Below are positions 19,217 to 28,901 of a stretch of DNA of 64,000 bases, piece by piece. Source of the stretch: Haloferula helveola. Its GTDB lineage: Bacteria > Verrucomicrobiota > Verrucomicrobiia > Verrucomicrobiales > Akkermansiaceae. Position 1 is the stretch's first letter. Each line of letters starts with the position of its first letter. The notes under the pieces are model-generated. The model saw only the letters and a program-made list of their open reading frames with translations, was not told the origin of the DNA and searched no databases. The translations under genes and the position numbers were made by a program. Location: the NCBI RefSeq assembly GCF_037076345.1, contig NZ_AP024702.1, positions 4,526,001 through 4,590,000 on the forward strand, written 5' to 3'.

Positions 19217-19310
19217 GAATCGGCCGAATCCGTCCGGCACGACCTGATCGGGGGTTGCATTTCCCCGGCTCAGAGGCCATTTCCCTGCGGCGACCAGCCC
19301 CTATTCCTTC

Positions 19311-20984
19311 ATGAGCGAAAAGACCCTGCGCATTGCGATCGGCGCCGACCACGGCGGAGTGGAACTCAAGGACGCCATCGCGGCGCATCTGAACGCCGCC
19401 GGCTACGAGGTCACGGATTTCGGAACGAATGGAACGGAGTCGGTCGATTACTCGGATTACGCAAATCTTGTCGCCCGCAACGTCGCGGATTCGACCCACG
19501 ATTTCGGGATCCTTTGCTGCACCTCGGGCGTCGGCGTCTGCATGGCGGCGAACCGTCACGACCACGTCCGCGCCTCGAACGTCCGGACGGTTGAAGAAAC
19601 GGTCATCACCCGCCAGCACAACGATGCCAACGTGCTGTGCCTGGGAGGCAAGACGGTCGAGCAGGCGACGGCCTTGGAGATGGTCGATGTCTTCCTCTCG
19701 ACGGATTTCGAAGGTGGGCGCCATGAACGACGGGTGTGCAAAGCGTCGGGTTCCCGAATTTCCGAAACCGATCCCGAAATCTACGCGGCGATCGTTGCCG
19801 AAGAGAAGCGCCAGCGTTTCAACATCGAGCTGATCGCCTCGGAAAACTTTGCTTCACCGGCCGTGATGGAAGCGCAGGGCTCGGTCCTGACCAACAAGTA
19901 TGCGGAAGGGTATCCCGGTCGCCGTTGGTACGGTGGCTGCGAGCACGTCGACGTGGTCGAGTCGCTGGCCATCGAGCGGGCCAAGGAACTCTTCGGTGCC
20001 GAGCACGCGAACGTGCAACCTCACTCCGGGTCCCAGGCGAATACCGCGGTGTATTTCTCCGTGCTCAAGCCGGGCGACCGGATTCTGACGATGGATCTGG
20101 CCCATGGCGGTCACCTGACGCACGGCCACAAGGCGAACTTCTCCGGCAAGTTTTACGAGGTCACCCACTACGGCGTGAGCAAGGACGACGAGCGGATCGA
20201 CTACGATCACCTCGCCGAGCTCGCGCGTGAGACGAAGCCGGCACTGATCACCTGCGGTGCCAGCGCCTACTCAAGGGTCATCGACTTCGAGAGGATGGGG
20301 GAGATCGCCCGCGAAGTGGGTGCCTATCTGTTCGTGGATATGGCGCACATCGCCGGTTTGGTTGCCGCAGGGGTTCATCCGAATCCCGTTCCCTATGCGG
20401 ACTTCGTCACATCGACGACCCACAAGTCGCTCCGCGGTCCCCGCGGGGGCATCATCCTGTGCAAGGAGGAGTTCGCCAAGAAGATCGACTCGCAGGTGTT
20501 CCCCGGCATCCAGGGTGGTCCGCTGATGCACGTGATCGCGGCCAAGGCAGTGTGCTTTGGTGAGGCCCTGAAGCCGGAGTTCAAAACGTATCAGGAGCAG
20601 GTCGTGAAGAACTCGCAGGCGATGGCCGCGCGTCTGACGTCGCATGGTTACCGCATCGTTTCCGAGGGCTCCGACAACCATGTGATGATGGTCGACCTGC
20701 GGCCGAAGAATCTCAATGGCGCCGACGCGTCCCACGCATTGGATGAGGCGGGCATCACGGTGAACAAGAACTCGATTCCCTTCGACACCGGCACTCCGAT
20801 GAAGCCGAGCGGCATCCGGATCGGAACGCCTGCCGTGACGACCCGGGGTGTGAAGGAAGCCGACGTCGAGAAGGTCGCCGACTTCATCGACGAGGCACTT
20901 CAGAGTGTCGGGAACGACGAACAGCTCCACGCCATTCGCGAGCGGGTGCATGAGTTCATGCGTGCGTTTCCGATGCCTTGGTAG
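19311..20984 (+). CDS. Fusion of ribose-5-phosphate isomerase B and serine hydroxymethyltransferase
   Basis: 557 residues in one uninterrupted frame. Residues 1-145 are RpiB: GADHGG at the start, the active-site region [10 protein letters not shown] (Cys70 matches the catalytic Cys of E. coli RpiB) and [11 protein letters not shown]. Residues 152-557 are complete Gly[34 protein letters not shown], and the PLP lysine in [13 protein letters not shown] (Lys372). RpiB interconverts ribose-5-P and ribulose-5-P; GlyA converts serine plus tetrahydrofolate to glycine and 5,10-methylene-THF. Both domains look full length with intact catalytic residues, joined by only a few residues with no start codon context between them. 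The 3' end overlaps the convergent lnt gene by 29 bp. Confidence 0.93.
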   Translation: MSEKTLRIAIGADHGGVELKDAIAAHLNAAGYEVTDFGTNGTESVDYSDYANLVARNVADSTHDFGILCCTSGVGVCMAANRHDHVRASNVRTVEETVITRQHNDANVLCLGGKTVEQATALEMVDVFLSTDFEGGRHERRVCKASGSRISETDPEIYAAIVAEEKRQRFNIELIASENFASPAVMEAQGSVLTNKYAEGYPGRRWYGGCEHVDVVESLAIERAKELFGAEHANVQPHSGSQANTAVYFSVLKPGDRILTMDLAHGGHLTHGHKANFSGKFYEVTHYGVSKDDERIDYDHLAELARETKPALITCGASAYSRVIDFERMGEIAREVGAYLFVDMAHIAGLVAAGVHPNPVPYADFVTSTTHKSLRGPRGGIILCKEEFAKKIDSQVFPGIQGGPLMHVIAAKAVCFGEALKPEFKTYQEQVVKNSQAMAARLTSHGYRIVSEGSDNHVMMVDLRPKNLNGADASHALDEAGITVNKNSIPFDTGTPMKPSGIRIGTPAVTTRGVKEADVEKVADFIDEALQSVGNDEQLHAIRERVHEFMRAFPMPW

Positions 20985-22356
20985 CTTCGGTCGAGTCGCT
21001 GCCGGGGCTCTTCTTTCGGTCGGCTCGGCCGAGAAACAGGGTGCCGACCAGAATGACCGCAGCCGCGATGGCGGTGGCGGGGCCGAACAGGTGACCACCG
21101 CGGCTGAAGATTGTGAGTCGCTCGGTGGTGGCGACCTCGGTCATCATCACGCCGGGGTCGAATAACGGCAGTGAATCGATTCGAGCTCCGGTCGGATCGA
21201 CAACCTGAGTAAGACCCGAGGACGAGGCCACGACATACCATCGGCCGGTCTCGGCAGCTCGGTGCCGGACCAGTTCGGCATGCTGCAGATGCTGACGGGC
21301 GGTCCAGTGTTCGGCGTCCATACTGGGAACCAGAAACAGCTCGGCTCCGTTGCGCACGGCTTCGAGCGGGATCCGGGAGTAGTCGTTGTCGAAGCAGATC
21401 GGTGTGGCGATTCGCCCCAAGGGTGTGGCCCATGCGGGAGTTTCTGTCCCGGGAACGCCCTCATCGAAGAAGTGGACGGGACGGTTCTTGTCGTGGGTTC
21501 CGAGAATGCCGTCTCGACCGGCGATGAGTGAGGTGTTCGACCAACTGCCGTCGTCGTGATCGGTTCGGCTGCCGACGACGAGGAATGTTGCACCGTGCCT
21601 GACGAGCAGCTCGCGGACCTGTTCCAGTTGGGCGGGATGTTTCCGGAGGTCATACGGAAGCGCGTATTCCGGCCAGACGAAGGCATCGGCGCCACCTTCG
21701 ACTTCGTCCGAGAGCTGGAGATACGCTCGGAAGGGCAGCGTTTCTCCCTGCACGGCGGCGATGCGTAGGTCGGTGGTCGTCGGCGCTTTACGGGGGAGAT
21801 AGCAGGTGGCGGCGAGAGCAGTCAGGACGGCCACTCCGGCGATACGGGTGCTCCTTTCGAAAACCACAAGTCCGGCACCCAGAGTGGCGGCGAAAGTAAC
21901 ACCGTAGACGCCGAGGATCGGTGTGAGGTAACCGGGCGGAAGCGCTGTGCCGGTCGTGATCCACGGGAATCGCAGCGTGAACCATTCGCATCGGTAGAAC
22001 TCGATTCCGGTCCAGAGCACCGCCACGAGTGAGGCGAATGTCCACGGCGAAAGCTTCCGCTTTCCGAGCGTACCCATGACGACGGCAAAGATGGTCGGGA
22101 ATAGTGCGAGGATGAAGAAGAGCAGGACCGCCATCAGTCCGAAGATCTCGGCAAACCAGTTGAGGGTGCCGCCGTAGAGCGCGAGGCCGAAGGCTCCGCC
22201 GAGCACGAGTGCCTGGTCCGGTCGCGCGCCCTTCAGAGAGAATAGGAAGACAACCGGCACGACCAAGGCCAGCGGATGCCAATGGAGTGGAGGGAAAGAG
22301 GCAATGCCCAGCCCTGCCGCAAGGAGTGTTAGAAGAAGTCGGTGGGTCAGGGCCAA
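20956..22356 (-). CDS. lnt: Apolipoprotein N-acyltransferase
   Basis: 466 residues from a TTG start. The N-terminal 185 residues hold several hydrophobic membrane segments, and the C-terminal part is a carbon-nitrogen hydrolase domain. The expected Glu-Lys-Cys triad is visible as [18 protein letters not shown] and [10 protein letters not shown]. Lnt adds the third acyl chain to the N-terminal cysteine of lipoproteins at the inner membrane, which fits the lipoprotein encoded at 58469. It is the last gene of a minus-strand run, 47 bp after an MsbA-like exporter, and its 3' end overlaps that of the convergent rpiB-glyA gene. The sequence after the triad cysteine (FDNDY rather than the usual YE) is a mild departure from the family. 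Confidence 0.88.
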   Translation of the reverse strand: MALTHRLLLTLLAAGLGIASFPPLHWHPLALVVPVVFLFSLKGARPDQALVLGGAFGLALYGGTLNWFAEIFGLMAVLLFFILALFPTIFAVVMGTLGKRKLSPWTFASLVAVLWTGIEFYRCEWFTLRFPWITTGTALPPGYLTPILGVYGVTFAATLGAGLVVFERSTRIAGVAVLTALAATCYLPRKAPTTTDLRIAAVQGETLPFRAYLQLSDEVEGGADAFVWPEYALPYDLRKHPAQLEQVRELLVRHGATFLVVGSRTDHDDGSWSNTSLIAGRDGILGTHDKNRPVHFFDEGVPGTETPAWATPLGRIATPICFDNDYSRIPLEAVRNGAELFLVPSMDAEHWTARQHLQHAELVRHRAAETGRWYVVASSSGLTQVVDPTGARIDSLPLFDPGVMMTEVATTERLTIFSRGGHLFGPATAIAAAVILVGTLFLGRADRKKSPGSDSTEATKASETHA

Positions 22357-22403
22357 AGTAACGTTGAGTTGAGCAGTTCAGCTCTGGACGGGCAAGCTTC
22401 CCC

Positions 22404-24107
22404 TCAATCCGCTTGGCCGACCTGCAATCGGAAATACTCGCCCCGGCGTTCGACCAGTTCGGCATGTCTTCCCGACTCGGCAATCCTGCCGTCCTTCAGC
22501 ACGAGAATCTGGTCCGCGGACTCGATGGTGCTCAGGCGGTGGGCGATGACGAAACAGGTGCGTTTGGAGCGCAGTCGTTCCATTGCTTCCTGAACAAGCC
22601 TCTCGGTCTTGTTGTCGAGAGCCGAGGTGGCTTCGTCGAGAAGCAGGATGGGCGGGTTCCGGAGGATGGCGCGTGCGATCGAGAGCCGTTGCCGTTCCCC
22701 GCCTGAAAATCTCGTGCCGCGTTCACCCGCGAGTGTGTCGAGTTGGTCCGGAAGCTGACGGACGAAGCCGGATGCGTTCGCCGCGTCGAGTGCGGTCCAG
22801 ATTTCCTCATCCGTCGCATCTTTTTTCGCGAGCAGCAGGTTGTCACGCAGGCTCGCGTTGAAAAGGAAGCTCTCCTGCGTGACATAGCCAAGGTGGTCGC
22901 GCAACCACTCCTTCGAGAGCTCCGACAACGGCCGGCCATCGAGAAGGATGCGGCCTTGATCGGGTTCATAGAAGCGCGCGATCAGGTTCAGCAGTGTCGA
23001 CTTTCCAGCTCCGGTAGGGCCTACCAGAGCGATGGTCTGCCCGGGGCTTGCATGGAGGTCGATTCCCGAGACCGCCGGGGACTCCGGATCGTAAGAAAAC
23101 GACACGCCTTCGAAGCGCAGGTCCCCACGGACCGAGTCGGGCCGGATGCCCTCCACGAGGCCCGCCTCGTCCGGCCGGTCGAGGATCTCGGCCACCCTCT
23201 TGGCGGACGCCCTGCCACGGTTCACGGTCTGGGTGAACGGATTGATCTTCGAGATCGGCTCGAAGAGGAAGCCCCACGCGAAAAGGAAGTAGAACAGGGT
23301 GCCGGCCTCGATCTCGCCGGCGAGGACCCGCCAGGAACCGTAAGCCACCATGGCGATGATCCCCGCCTCCGCGAGAATGGATATCGCGGGCCAGACGAGG
23401 GACTGGCTTCGCATGACCCGCATGTATTTCCGCCGGGAGGTCAGGCTGGCCGTCTCGAAGCGGTCAAAGGACTCCGGCTCACCGGTGTATGCCTTGATCT
23501 GGCGGATGCCGGAGAGGGAATCATGCAGCAGCGCGTGAAGCGCGGCGGTGGCCTCGCTTGACTCCCGCCACTGGGGCTCGGCAACCAGCGAATGTCTCCA
23601 TGAGACGAGTCCGATCAGGGGCAGGGGAGCGATCGTGACGAGGGCCAGACGCCAGTCGTGCCAGAAGAGGGCCGCCAGCACGACGAGGAATTGGAGCAGC
23701 GCGGGAAAGGCGATGTCGATGCTCTCGACCAACATCCTCTGCATCGCCGGGACGTCGGTCGACACTCGGCTCATGACTTCTCCGGAGCGGTTGCGGTCGA
23801 ACCAGCGGATGGGTTGGCGCTGGAGCTTGTCGAAGAGTTCGACGCGGAGTTCGTGCACGACTTTTGCCTCCAGCCACTGCGAACTGAGTGACCGGAGGGC
23901 CAGCAGGATCTGTCTGAGCGCGATCGCTGCCAGGCCGACCAAAGCGGTGGGAAGGACCAGATCCGGTCGGTTCTCGCCGATGACGACGTCGGTGAAGTGA
24001 CGGGCGACCGCTGGCAGAACGAGGACCAGTGCGGTGCCCGAGATGCCAAGCACCACGACCAGGGTGGCCTTGCCGAGGTGGTTGGAGAGGCGGCGGAGAA
24101 ATGACAT
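22404..24107 (-). CDS. ABC exporter, fused permease and ATPase (MsbA-like)
   Basis: 567 residues. An N-terminal six-helix exporter domain (about 1-320) is followed by an ATPase domain with Walker A GPTGAGKST, signature FSGGERQRLSIARA, Walker B ILLLDEATSALD and the H-loop FVIAHRLST. The size is that of a half-transporter working as a homodimer. MsbA and related lipid or multidrug exporters share this layout, and proximity to lnt suggests an envelope-lipid role, though the substrate cannot be read from the sequence. bioB lies 78 bp upstream and lnt 47 bp downstream on the same strand. Confidence 0.93.
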   Translation of the reverse strand: MSFLRRLSNHLGKATLVVVLGISGTALVLVLPAVARHFTDVVIGENRPDLVLPTALVGLAAIALRQILLALRSLSSQWLEAKVVHELRVELFDKLQRQPIRWFDRNRSGEVMSRVSTDVPAMQRMLVESIDIAFPALLQFLVVLAALFWHDWRLALVTIAPLPLIGLVSWRHSLVAEPQWRESSEATAALHALLHDSLSGIRQIKAYTGEPESFDRFETASLTSRRKYMRVMRSQSLVWPAISILAEAGIIAMVAYGSWRVLAGEIEAGTLFYFLFAWGFLFEPISKINPFTQTVNRGRASAKRVAEILDRPDEAGLVEGIRPDSVRGDLRFEGVSFSYDPESPAVSGIDLHASPGQTIALVGPTGAGKSTLLNLIARFYEPDQGRILLDGRPLSELSKEWLRDHLGYVTQESFLFNASLRDNLLLAKKDATDEEIWTALDAANASGFVRQLPDQLDTLAGERGTRFSGGERQRLSIARAILRNPPILLLDEATSALDNKTERLVQEAMERLRSKRTCFVIAHRLSTIESADQILVLKDGRIAESGRHAELVERRGEYFRLQVGQAD

Positions 24108-24185
24108 CAGAGCGGGGTGGAGGCACCGGTTGAGCGGTCCGGAGACCGCCGCGCCCTGACATGGCGCTTTGGAAGCGTCACTCCG

Positions 24186-25181
24186 TCAGCCGCAGCAGGG
24201 CTGGAGCGGCTTTTCGCCGTCAGCTTCCGGCGCGCACAGACCTCGATCGGGCGCGAGGGTTCCGAGACCCAGCTTGCCGAGCAGCGCGCGATCCTTTTCG
24301 ACCGCCGGATTGGTGGCGGTGAGGAGCTTGTCGCCGTAGAAAATCGAATTCGCGCCGGCGAAAAAGCAGAGGGCCTGGGCTTCGTCGGACAGCCTGGTGC
24401 GACCGGCGGAGAGGCGGACCTTGGCCTTTGGAACGGCGATTCGGGTGACAGCAATCATGCGAACCAAATCGAATACATCCACAGGGTCGCCGCCTTCGAG
24501 AGGTGTGCCCGGCATCGGCATCAGCGAGTTGATCGGAACGCTCTCGGGCTGCGGGTTGAATTCCGAAATCACCTCAAGCATCCGCAGACGGTCGTCGTTG
24601 GTTTCCCCCAGGCCGAGGATGCCGCCGCAGCAGACGGACATGCCCGCGTCCTGTACGTTGCGGATGGTCCGAAGCCGGTCTTCGTAGGTGTGGGTGGTGA
24701 CGATGTTCGGGTAGTGCTCGGGGGAAGTGTCGACGTTGTGGTTGTAGGCGGTCACACCGGCCTCCTTCAGCCGCTTGGCTTCGTCGGGTCCCAATTCACC
24801 GAGTGTCACGCAGACCTCCATACCGAGCTTGGAAACATCCCCGATGATATCGAGCACCTGTTCGAAGCGTTGGGTTCCCGAGCGGACGCCCCGCCATGCC
24901 GCACCCATGCAGAAACGGGTCGAGCCGCTCTCGCGCGCCGCGCGGGCACGCTCCATGACGGCCTCCTTCTCCATCAGTCGTTCGACTTCGACACCCGAGT
25001 TGTAGCGGGCCGACTGCGCGCAGTATGAGCAGTCCTCCGAGCAGCCGCCGGTCTTGATCGATAGCAGCGTGCAGAGCTGCACTTCCGGATCGTCCCAGTG
25101 GGACTCGTGGACGGCTCGGGATTGCTTCAGCAACTCGAAGAGCGGCTGTTCGAAGAGGGCTTTGAGTTCTTGGAACTTCAT
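24186..25181 (-). CDS. bioB: Biotin synthase
   Basis: 331 residues. A radical-SAM enzyme that inserts sulphur into dethiobiotin. The [4Fe-4S] motif is CSEDCSYCAQSARYNSG, with the expected three cysteines. Other BioB signatures are YNHNVDTSPEHYPNI, CCGGILGLGET and the NPQPESVPIN loop, and the FYGDKLLTATNP segment matches the C-terminal end of the barrel. The tail ends in CCG. No other biotin genes are nearby, so it is separated from a bio operon. It lies 17 bp downstream of a small secreted protein gene. Confidence 0.96.
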   Translation of the reverse strand: MKFQELKALFEQPLFELLKQSRAVHESHWDDPEVQLCTLLSIKTGGCSEDCSYCAQSARYNSGVEVERLMEKEAVMERARAARESGSTRFCMGAAWRGVRSGTQRFEQVLDIIGDVSKLGMEVCVTLGELGPDEAKRLKEAGVTAYNHNVDTSPEHYPNIVTTHTYEDRLRTIRNVQDAGMSVCCGGILGLGETNDDRLRMLEVISEFNPQPESVPINSLMPMPGTPLEGGDPVDVFDLVRMIAVTRIAVPKAKVRLSAGRTRLSDEAQALCFFAGANSIFYGDKLLTATNPAVEKDRALLGKLGLGTLAPDRGLCAPEADGEKPLQPCCG

Positions 25182-25198
25182 GGTGAATGCGAAAGGGA

Positions 25199-25876
25199 TC
25201 AGCGGGCCCAGCGGCCCTTGACGACCGGCAGCTTGCCTTGGCCGACGACGGTGTAGTCAGTGGGGCCGACAGCGCCTTCAAGCGGAACGCCGAGACGGCT
25301 CTTCCACTTCTTGCTCATGCTTTCCGCCGTGTGGCAGCCCCAGCTCTTGCAGTAGGCGTTCTTGGCGAAGATCGAGCGGCTGATGCGGTTGAGGTCGTCC
25401 TCGTGGATCCAGACCGTGGACGCGGCCATGATCTCGTTGCCATAGTCGAGCATGAAGCAGTATTTGTTACTATGCCCGAAGTAGTCGAAAGTCTGGACCG
25501 ATCCACGGGGCAGGCTGTTGAGGGTCGAAATGACATTGCCATTCGAGCTCACCCATTTCAGCGACACGTTGCGCTTCCGGGCGAGGTCTGTGATCCAGCT
25601 GGTGTATGGTTTTCCATCCTCGCCCGCACGACTCTGGTAACCGGGGCGGTGGACGATCCAGACGATGCGGGCATTCCCGCCGTAGGCTTTGCGGATTTCG
25701 ACCATCCGCAGCGTCGAGGCCCGGATGAAGTTTGCCCACCACCGGTCGTGCCGATCCTGGCTGACCCGCAAGTCCTCCCATTTCCTAAGTGCCGGGCCAC
25801 CGGTCATGATCACATGATCCGCCTTCGCGAGGGGAAGCAGGATGACAGCGAGGAGCAGCGGAATGAAGTTTCGCAT
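25199..25876 (-). CDS. Small secreted protein of unknown function
   Basis: 225 residues from ATG 25876, chosen because it starts a signal peptide directly (MRNFIPLLLAVILLPLAKA); the frame extends 14 codons further upstream without adding sense. The mature protein has segments such as RWWANFIRASTLRMVEIRK, ARIVWIVHRPGYQSRAG, RGSVQTFDYFGHSNKYCFMLDYG and YCKSWGCHTAESMSKKW. The GHSN... and SWGCHTAES elements, with conserved-looking Cys and His, suggest a caspase-like or related alpha/beta hydrolase fold (His before a Cys in GCHT), but this is only a visual impression. It is followed closely by bioB. Confidence 0.7.
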   Translation of the reverse strand: MRNFIPLLLAVILLPLAKADHVIMTGGPALRKWEDLRVSQDRHDRWWANFIRASTLRMVEIRKAYGGNARIVWIVHRPGYQSRAGEDGKPYTSWITDLARKRNVSLKWVSSNGNVISTLNSLPRGSVQTFDYFGHSNKYCFMLDYGNEIMAASTVWIHEDDLNRISRSIFAKNAYCKSWGCHTAESMSKKWKSRLGVPLEGAVGPTDYTVVGQGKLPVVKGRWAR

Positions 25877-25930
25877 GGAGGGTGAATAGGACGGAGCGGC
25901 AGGATTTCCAATCATCAAGTCGGGCGGCGA

Positions 25931-27094
25931 TCAGTCGGTCGCTGCGGCAGCGGGCTTCGCGCAGGCCCGGGCGATCTTTTCGAGGCCTTCAAGCATCCGG
26001 GCCCGGGGACAGGCGAAGTTGAACCTGAACCAGCCGGGCCAGCCGAAGAAGGCCCCGTCGGAGACGAACAGACCGGCCTCCTGCTTGAGGAAGGACGCCG
26101 GATTGTCGACGCCGAGGTCGCGGGCGTCGATCCATGCGAGATAGGTGGCCTCCGAGACGACCGGCTTGAGTTGAGGAAGCCGCTCCCGAAAGAAGGTCAG
26201 GAGCGCGTCGCGGTTGTCGCGGAGATAGTCGATCAGCTCCTTTCGCCACGGTTCGCCGTCGCGGTAGGCGGCCTCCGCGGCGTAATAGGAGAGCGCGTTG
26301 ATCTCTGTGAGGGTGTGTCCGCGGGCGGCGCAAAACCGGCGACGCAGCGAATCGTCCTCAATCACCGCCAGCGCGTAGCCGAGACCGGCGATATTCCACG
26401 TCTTGCTGGGGGACATCAGCGTGATGCACCGCTGTCTCAGCTCGTCGGGAAGACGGAGCGCCGAGTGATGGGGTGTGCTCGCCTCATCGAGGATCAGGTC
26501 GCAGTGGATCTCGTCGGAAACCAACACGAGATCGTGGTCGGAGCAGAAGCGGGCGATGCGCTCGACTTCGTCCGCATCGAATACCCGCCCGAGGGGGTTC
26601 TGGGGATTGCAGAGCAGGAACACCCGGGTCTTTTCAGTGACCGCAGCCTCGAGACCGTTCCAATCAAACGTCCAGCGGTCATCGCAGCGGACATGGTCGA
26701 CGGTGATCAGCTCGGCCTTTGCATCCCGGTGGACGTTGATGAAGGGAGGATAGACGGGAGTGCAGGTCATCACCGCCTCGCCCGGCTTGCAAAAGGCCCG
26801 GGCGGCGATCGAAAGCGCGGGGACCAGCCCGCCGAGATGGACAAGCTGCTCGGAGCTGAGCGAGTAGCCGTGACGTTCCTGCAGGTAGACTGCGATGGCC
26901 TCGTTCAGCCCCGCATGGGCCTGGGCGTAGCCGAAGACGCCGTGGTCGACACGGCTGTGGAGCGCTTCAAGGATCTCGGGGCAGGAGGCGAAGTCCATAT
27001 CCGCCACCCAGAACGGGTCGAGTTCCGGACGGCGGTCGAATTTGATGCAGCCGGTTCCCTTGCGGGTGATGGGGGTGTGGAAATCGTAAGGCAC
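25931..27094 (-). CDS. MalY/PatB-type PLP-dependent aminotransferase or C-S lyase
   Basis: 387 residues, fold-type I PLP enzyme. N-terminal PFWVADMDF and GVFGYAQ are typical of the MalY/PatB group, which cleaves cystathionine or cysteine conjugates. The NPQNPLGRVF motif, SDEIHCDLI and the Schiff-base lysine in SPSKTWNIAGL are all present. It is likely cytoplasmic and acts in methionine or sulphur metabolism. In some members of this group the protein also controls sugar metabolism genes; there is no mal locus nearby to suggest that here. It lies 60 bp downstream of a ROK kinase. Confidence 0.92.
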   Translation of the reverse strand: MPYDFHTPITRKGTGCIKFDRRPELDPFWVADMDFASCPEILEALHSRVDHGVFGYAQAHAGLNEAIAVYLQERHGYSLSSEQLVHLGGLVPALSIAARAFCKPGEAVMTCTPVYPPFINVHRDAKAELITVDHVRCDDRWTFDWNGLEAAVTEKTRVFLLCNPQNPLGRVFDADEVERIARFCSDHDLVLVSDEIHCDLILDEASTPHHSALRLPDELRQRCITLMSPSKTWNIAGLGYALAVIEDDSLRRRFCAARGHTLTEINALSYYAAEAAYRDGEPWRKELIDYLRDNRDALLTFFRERLPQLKPVVSEATYLAWIDARDLGVDNPASFLKQEAGLFVSDGAFFGWPGWFRFNFACPRARMLEGLEKIARACAKPAAAATD

Positions 27095-27154
27095 GGGCGG
27101 GGAAGTAGCGTTCCGACCGGAGCTTGGGAACCGTGAAATGCCGGCGAAAGGCGA

Positions 27155-28108
27155 TCAGGGTGCGACTTCGAAGCCGGCGTTTTCCAGACCAAGGGTCGCG
27201 GCGCCGATGATCCCGGCTTCATTTCCGAACCTGGCCGGAAGGATCATCAGGTGGTCTTTGAACGGTGCCGAGAGTTGCGAGTAAATGTGATTGGTGAGCG
27301 GCGTGAAGAGCAGGTCGCCTGCCTTCGCAACCCCGCCCCCGATGATGATGGCGCGGGGATTGAGGAGCCAGCAGCAGTTGACGAGGGCACAGGCGAGGCG
27401 GCGGGCGATCTCGTCCCAAAGCTGGAGCGCGACCGGGTCGCCGGCGTGGGCGGACTTCGACAGCAGGGCAGGGGTCATGTCGCTGAGCGTCTTGCTGCTG
27501 CCCGACTCGGAGTAGAGTTCCTCGGCCCTCGCTGAAATTTGCTGATTGCCGATGTACTCCTCAAGAGCCCCGAGATTACCGTAGTGGCCCGGCTTGCCTT
27601 CCCAGTCGACCGACATCTGGCCGACTTCCCCGGCGCCGAATTGGCTGCCCCGGACCATCCGGCCGTTGGCGACCACGCCACCGCCGACACCGGTGCCGAG
27701 GGTAATCGCGATCAGGTCGTCGATGCCTCTTCCGACGCCCCGCTTCCACTCGGCGTAGGTCATGCAGTTGGCGTCGTTTTCAACGACCACCGGCAGGTCG
27801 AGTCGACGCTGAAGATTGTCCTTGAGCGGGTAACTCTGCCATCCGGGGACGTTGGTGAGGTTCCGGACGATGCCTTTCTCGAAGTCAACGAATCCCGGCA
27901 TTCCAATCCCGACGGCAGCAATGCCCGGGTGGTGCCCGCGGAGATCTCCAACCGCCCGGGCCAGGGCATCGAGGAGTGGCTCAGGGCCATCGAAATCCTG
28001 TGTGGCGATGGGGGGAGCGCTGTCGATGATGTTGCCCCGATAGACCACGCCGGTCTTCACCGAGGTGCCGCCAAAATCAATTCCGAGGGCAAGTTCGCTA
28101 TGAGCCAT
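27155..28108 (-). CDS. ROK-family sugar kinase (glucokinase-like)
   Basis: 317 residues from ATG 28108 (MAHSELALGIDFGGTSVKTG); an upstream start at 28150 would add 14 residues with no family match. The phosphate-binding DFGGT, VENDANCMTYAEW catalytic region (Asp in NDAN) and LGTGVGGGVV are as expected for ROK kinases. The zinc-binding CxCGxxGC element found in most ROK proteins is absent: the corresponding stretch is PGHYGNLGALEEYIG. There is no DNA-binding N-terminus, so it is an enzyme and not a ROK repressor. It is in line with coaX (55-bp gap). Confidence 0.9.
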   Translation of the reverse strand: MAHSELALGIDFGGTSVKTGVVYRGNIIDSAPPIATQDFDGPEPLLDALARAVGDLRGHHPGIAAVGIGMPGFVDFEKGIVRNLTNVPGWQSYPLKDNLQRRLDLPVVVENDANCMTYAEWKRGVGRGIDDLIAITLGTGVGGGVVANGRMVRGSQFGAGEVGQMSVDWEGKPGHYGNLGALEEYIGNQQISARAEELYSESGSSKTLSDMTPALLSKSAHAGDPVALQLWDEIARRLACALVNCCWLLNPRAIIIGGGVAKAGDLLFTPLTNHIYSQLSAPFKDHLMILPARFGNEAGIIGAATLGLENAGFEVAP

Positions 28109-28163
28109 CGCGGGCGTTCTAGACGAATTTCCGGGGTGGAGGCACCCCATTTCCTGCCATTTT

Positions 28164-28901
28164 TCAACCGAATGCCCGTCGACCGATGCGGTCGATGCCG
28201 GCGAGTGTCAGATCGCGGTCGACGGTGTCGATTTCCGCCACGCCGGAAGCGATCAGGCCGGCGTCACCGCCGGTGGCAATCGTTTTGACCTGTCCGCCGA
28301 GTTCGGAGCGGATCGCGGCAATGATTTCGCGGACCAAGCCTCGATAGCCGATCACCGCTCCCGCCTGCATGGCTCCGGCCGTTGACTTGCCGATTGCCGA
28401 CTCGGGCTCAGCTAGCTCGATTTGCGGAAGCAGGGCGGTTTTGCGGCCGAGATAGTCACTCATTGCGCCCAGTCCTGGAGCAATGACGCCGCCCACATAG
28501 GCAGGTTTCTTCGACACGATGTCGAAAGTCACCGCAGTGCCGAAATCGATGACAATCGCGGGAGCGCCATGGCGGGCGACCACCCCGACTGCATTGGCGA
28601 GGCGGTCCGCTCCGATGCTGGGTGGCTTCGGGTAGTCGATCGCGAGATTGAGAGGACTCTCGTGAGTGATCCGGTGCAGAGGGCCGCGGACCGAAAGGTA
28701 GGCCTCGATCATTCCCCGCTTGTCCGGAACCACCGAGCAGATGACCGCAGCGTCGAAGTCGAGGTGCGAAAGCTTCTGCGCCAGCACATCGGGCTCGATG
28801 GAACTGGTCGGAGTCCAGAAGGTGGCTGTAATGGAGCCATCGGGATCGCTCAGTGCGAACTTTGTCCGGGTGTTGGAGTTGTCGACGAGCAGCAGCTTCA
28901 T
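28164..28901 (-). CDS. coaX: Type III pantothenate kinase
   Basis: 245 residues from ATG 28901 (MKLLLVDNSNTRTKF). First step of coenzyme A synthesis. ASKHA-fold motifs include DNSNTRTK for phosphate binding, GADRLANAVG, and DFGTAVTFDIV with the catalytic Asp, plus GGVIAPGLGAM. Two codons upstream (TTG GTG) could extend it slightly, but the ATG overlaps the stop of the upstream gene as TGATG, which indicates translational coupling and supports this start. Confidence 0.95.
   Translation of the reverse strand: MKLLLVDNSNTRTKFALSDPDGSITATFWTPTSSIEPDVLAQKLSHLDFDAAVICSVVPDKRGMIEAYLSVRGPLHRITHESPLNLAIDYPKPPSIGADRLANAVGVVARHGAPAIVIDFGTAVTFDIVSKKPAYVGGVIAPGLGAMSDYLGRKTALLPQIELAEPESAIGKSTAGAMQAGAVIGYRGLVREIIAAIRSELGGQVKTIATGGDAGLIASGVAEIDTVDRDLTLAGIDRIGRRAFG

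Noticed and set aside
17834-19240. 468-codon minus-strand frame spanning two plus-strand genes
   Set aside because: It crosses the end of the second dehydrogenase gene and the LMW phosphatase gene, both well supported.
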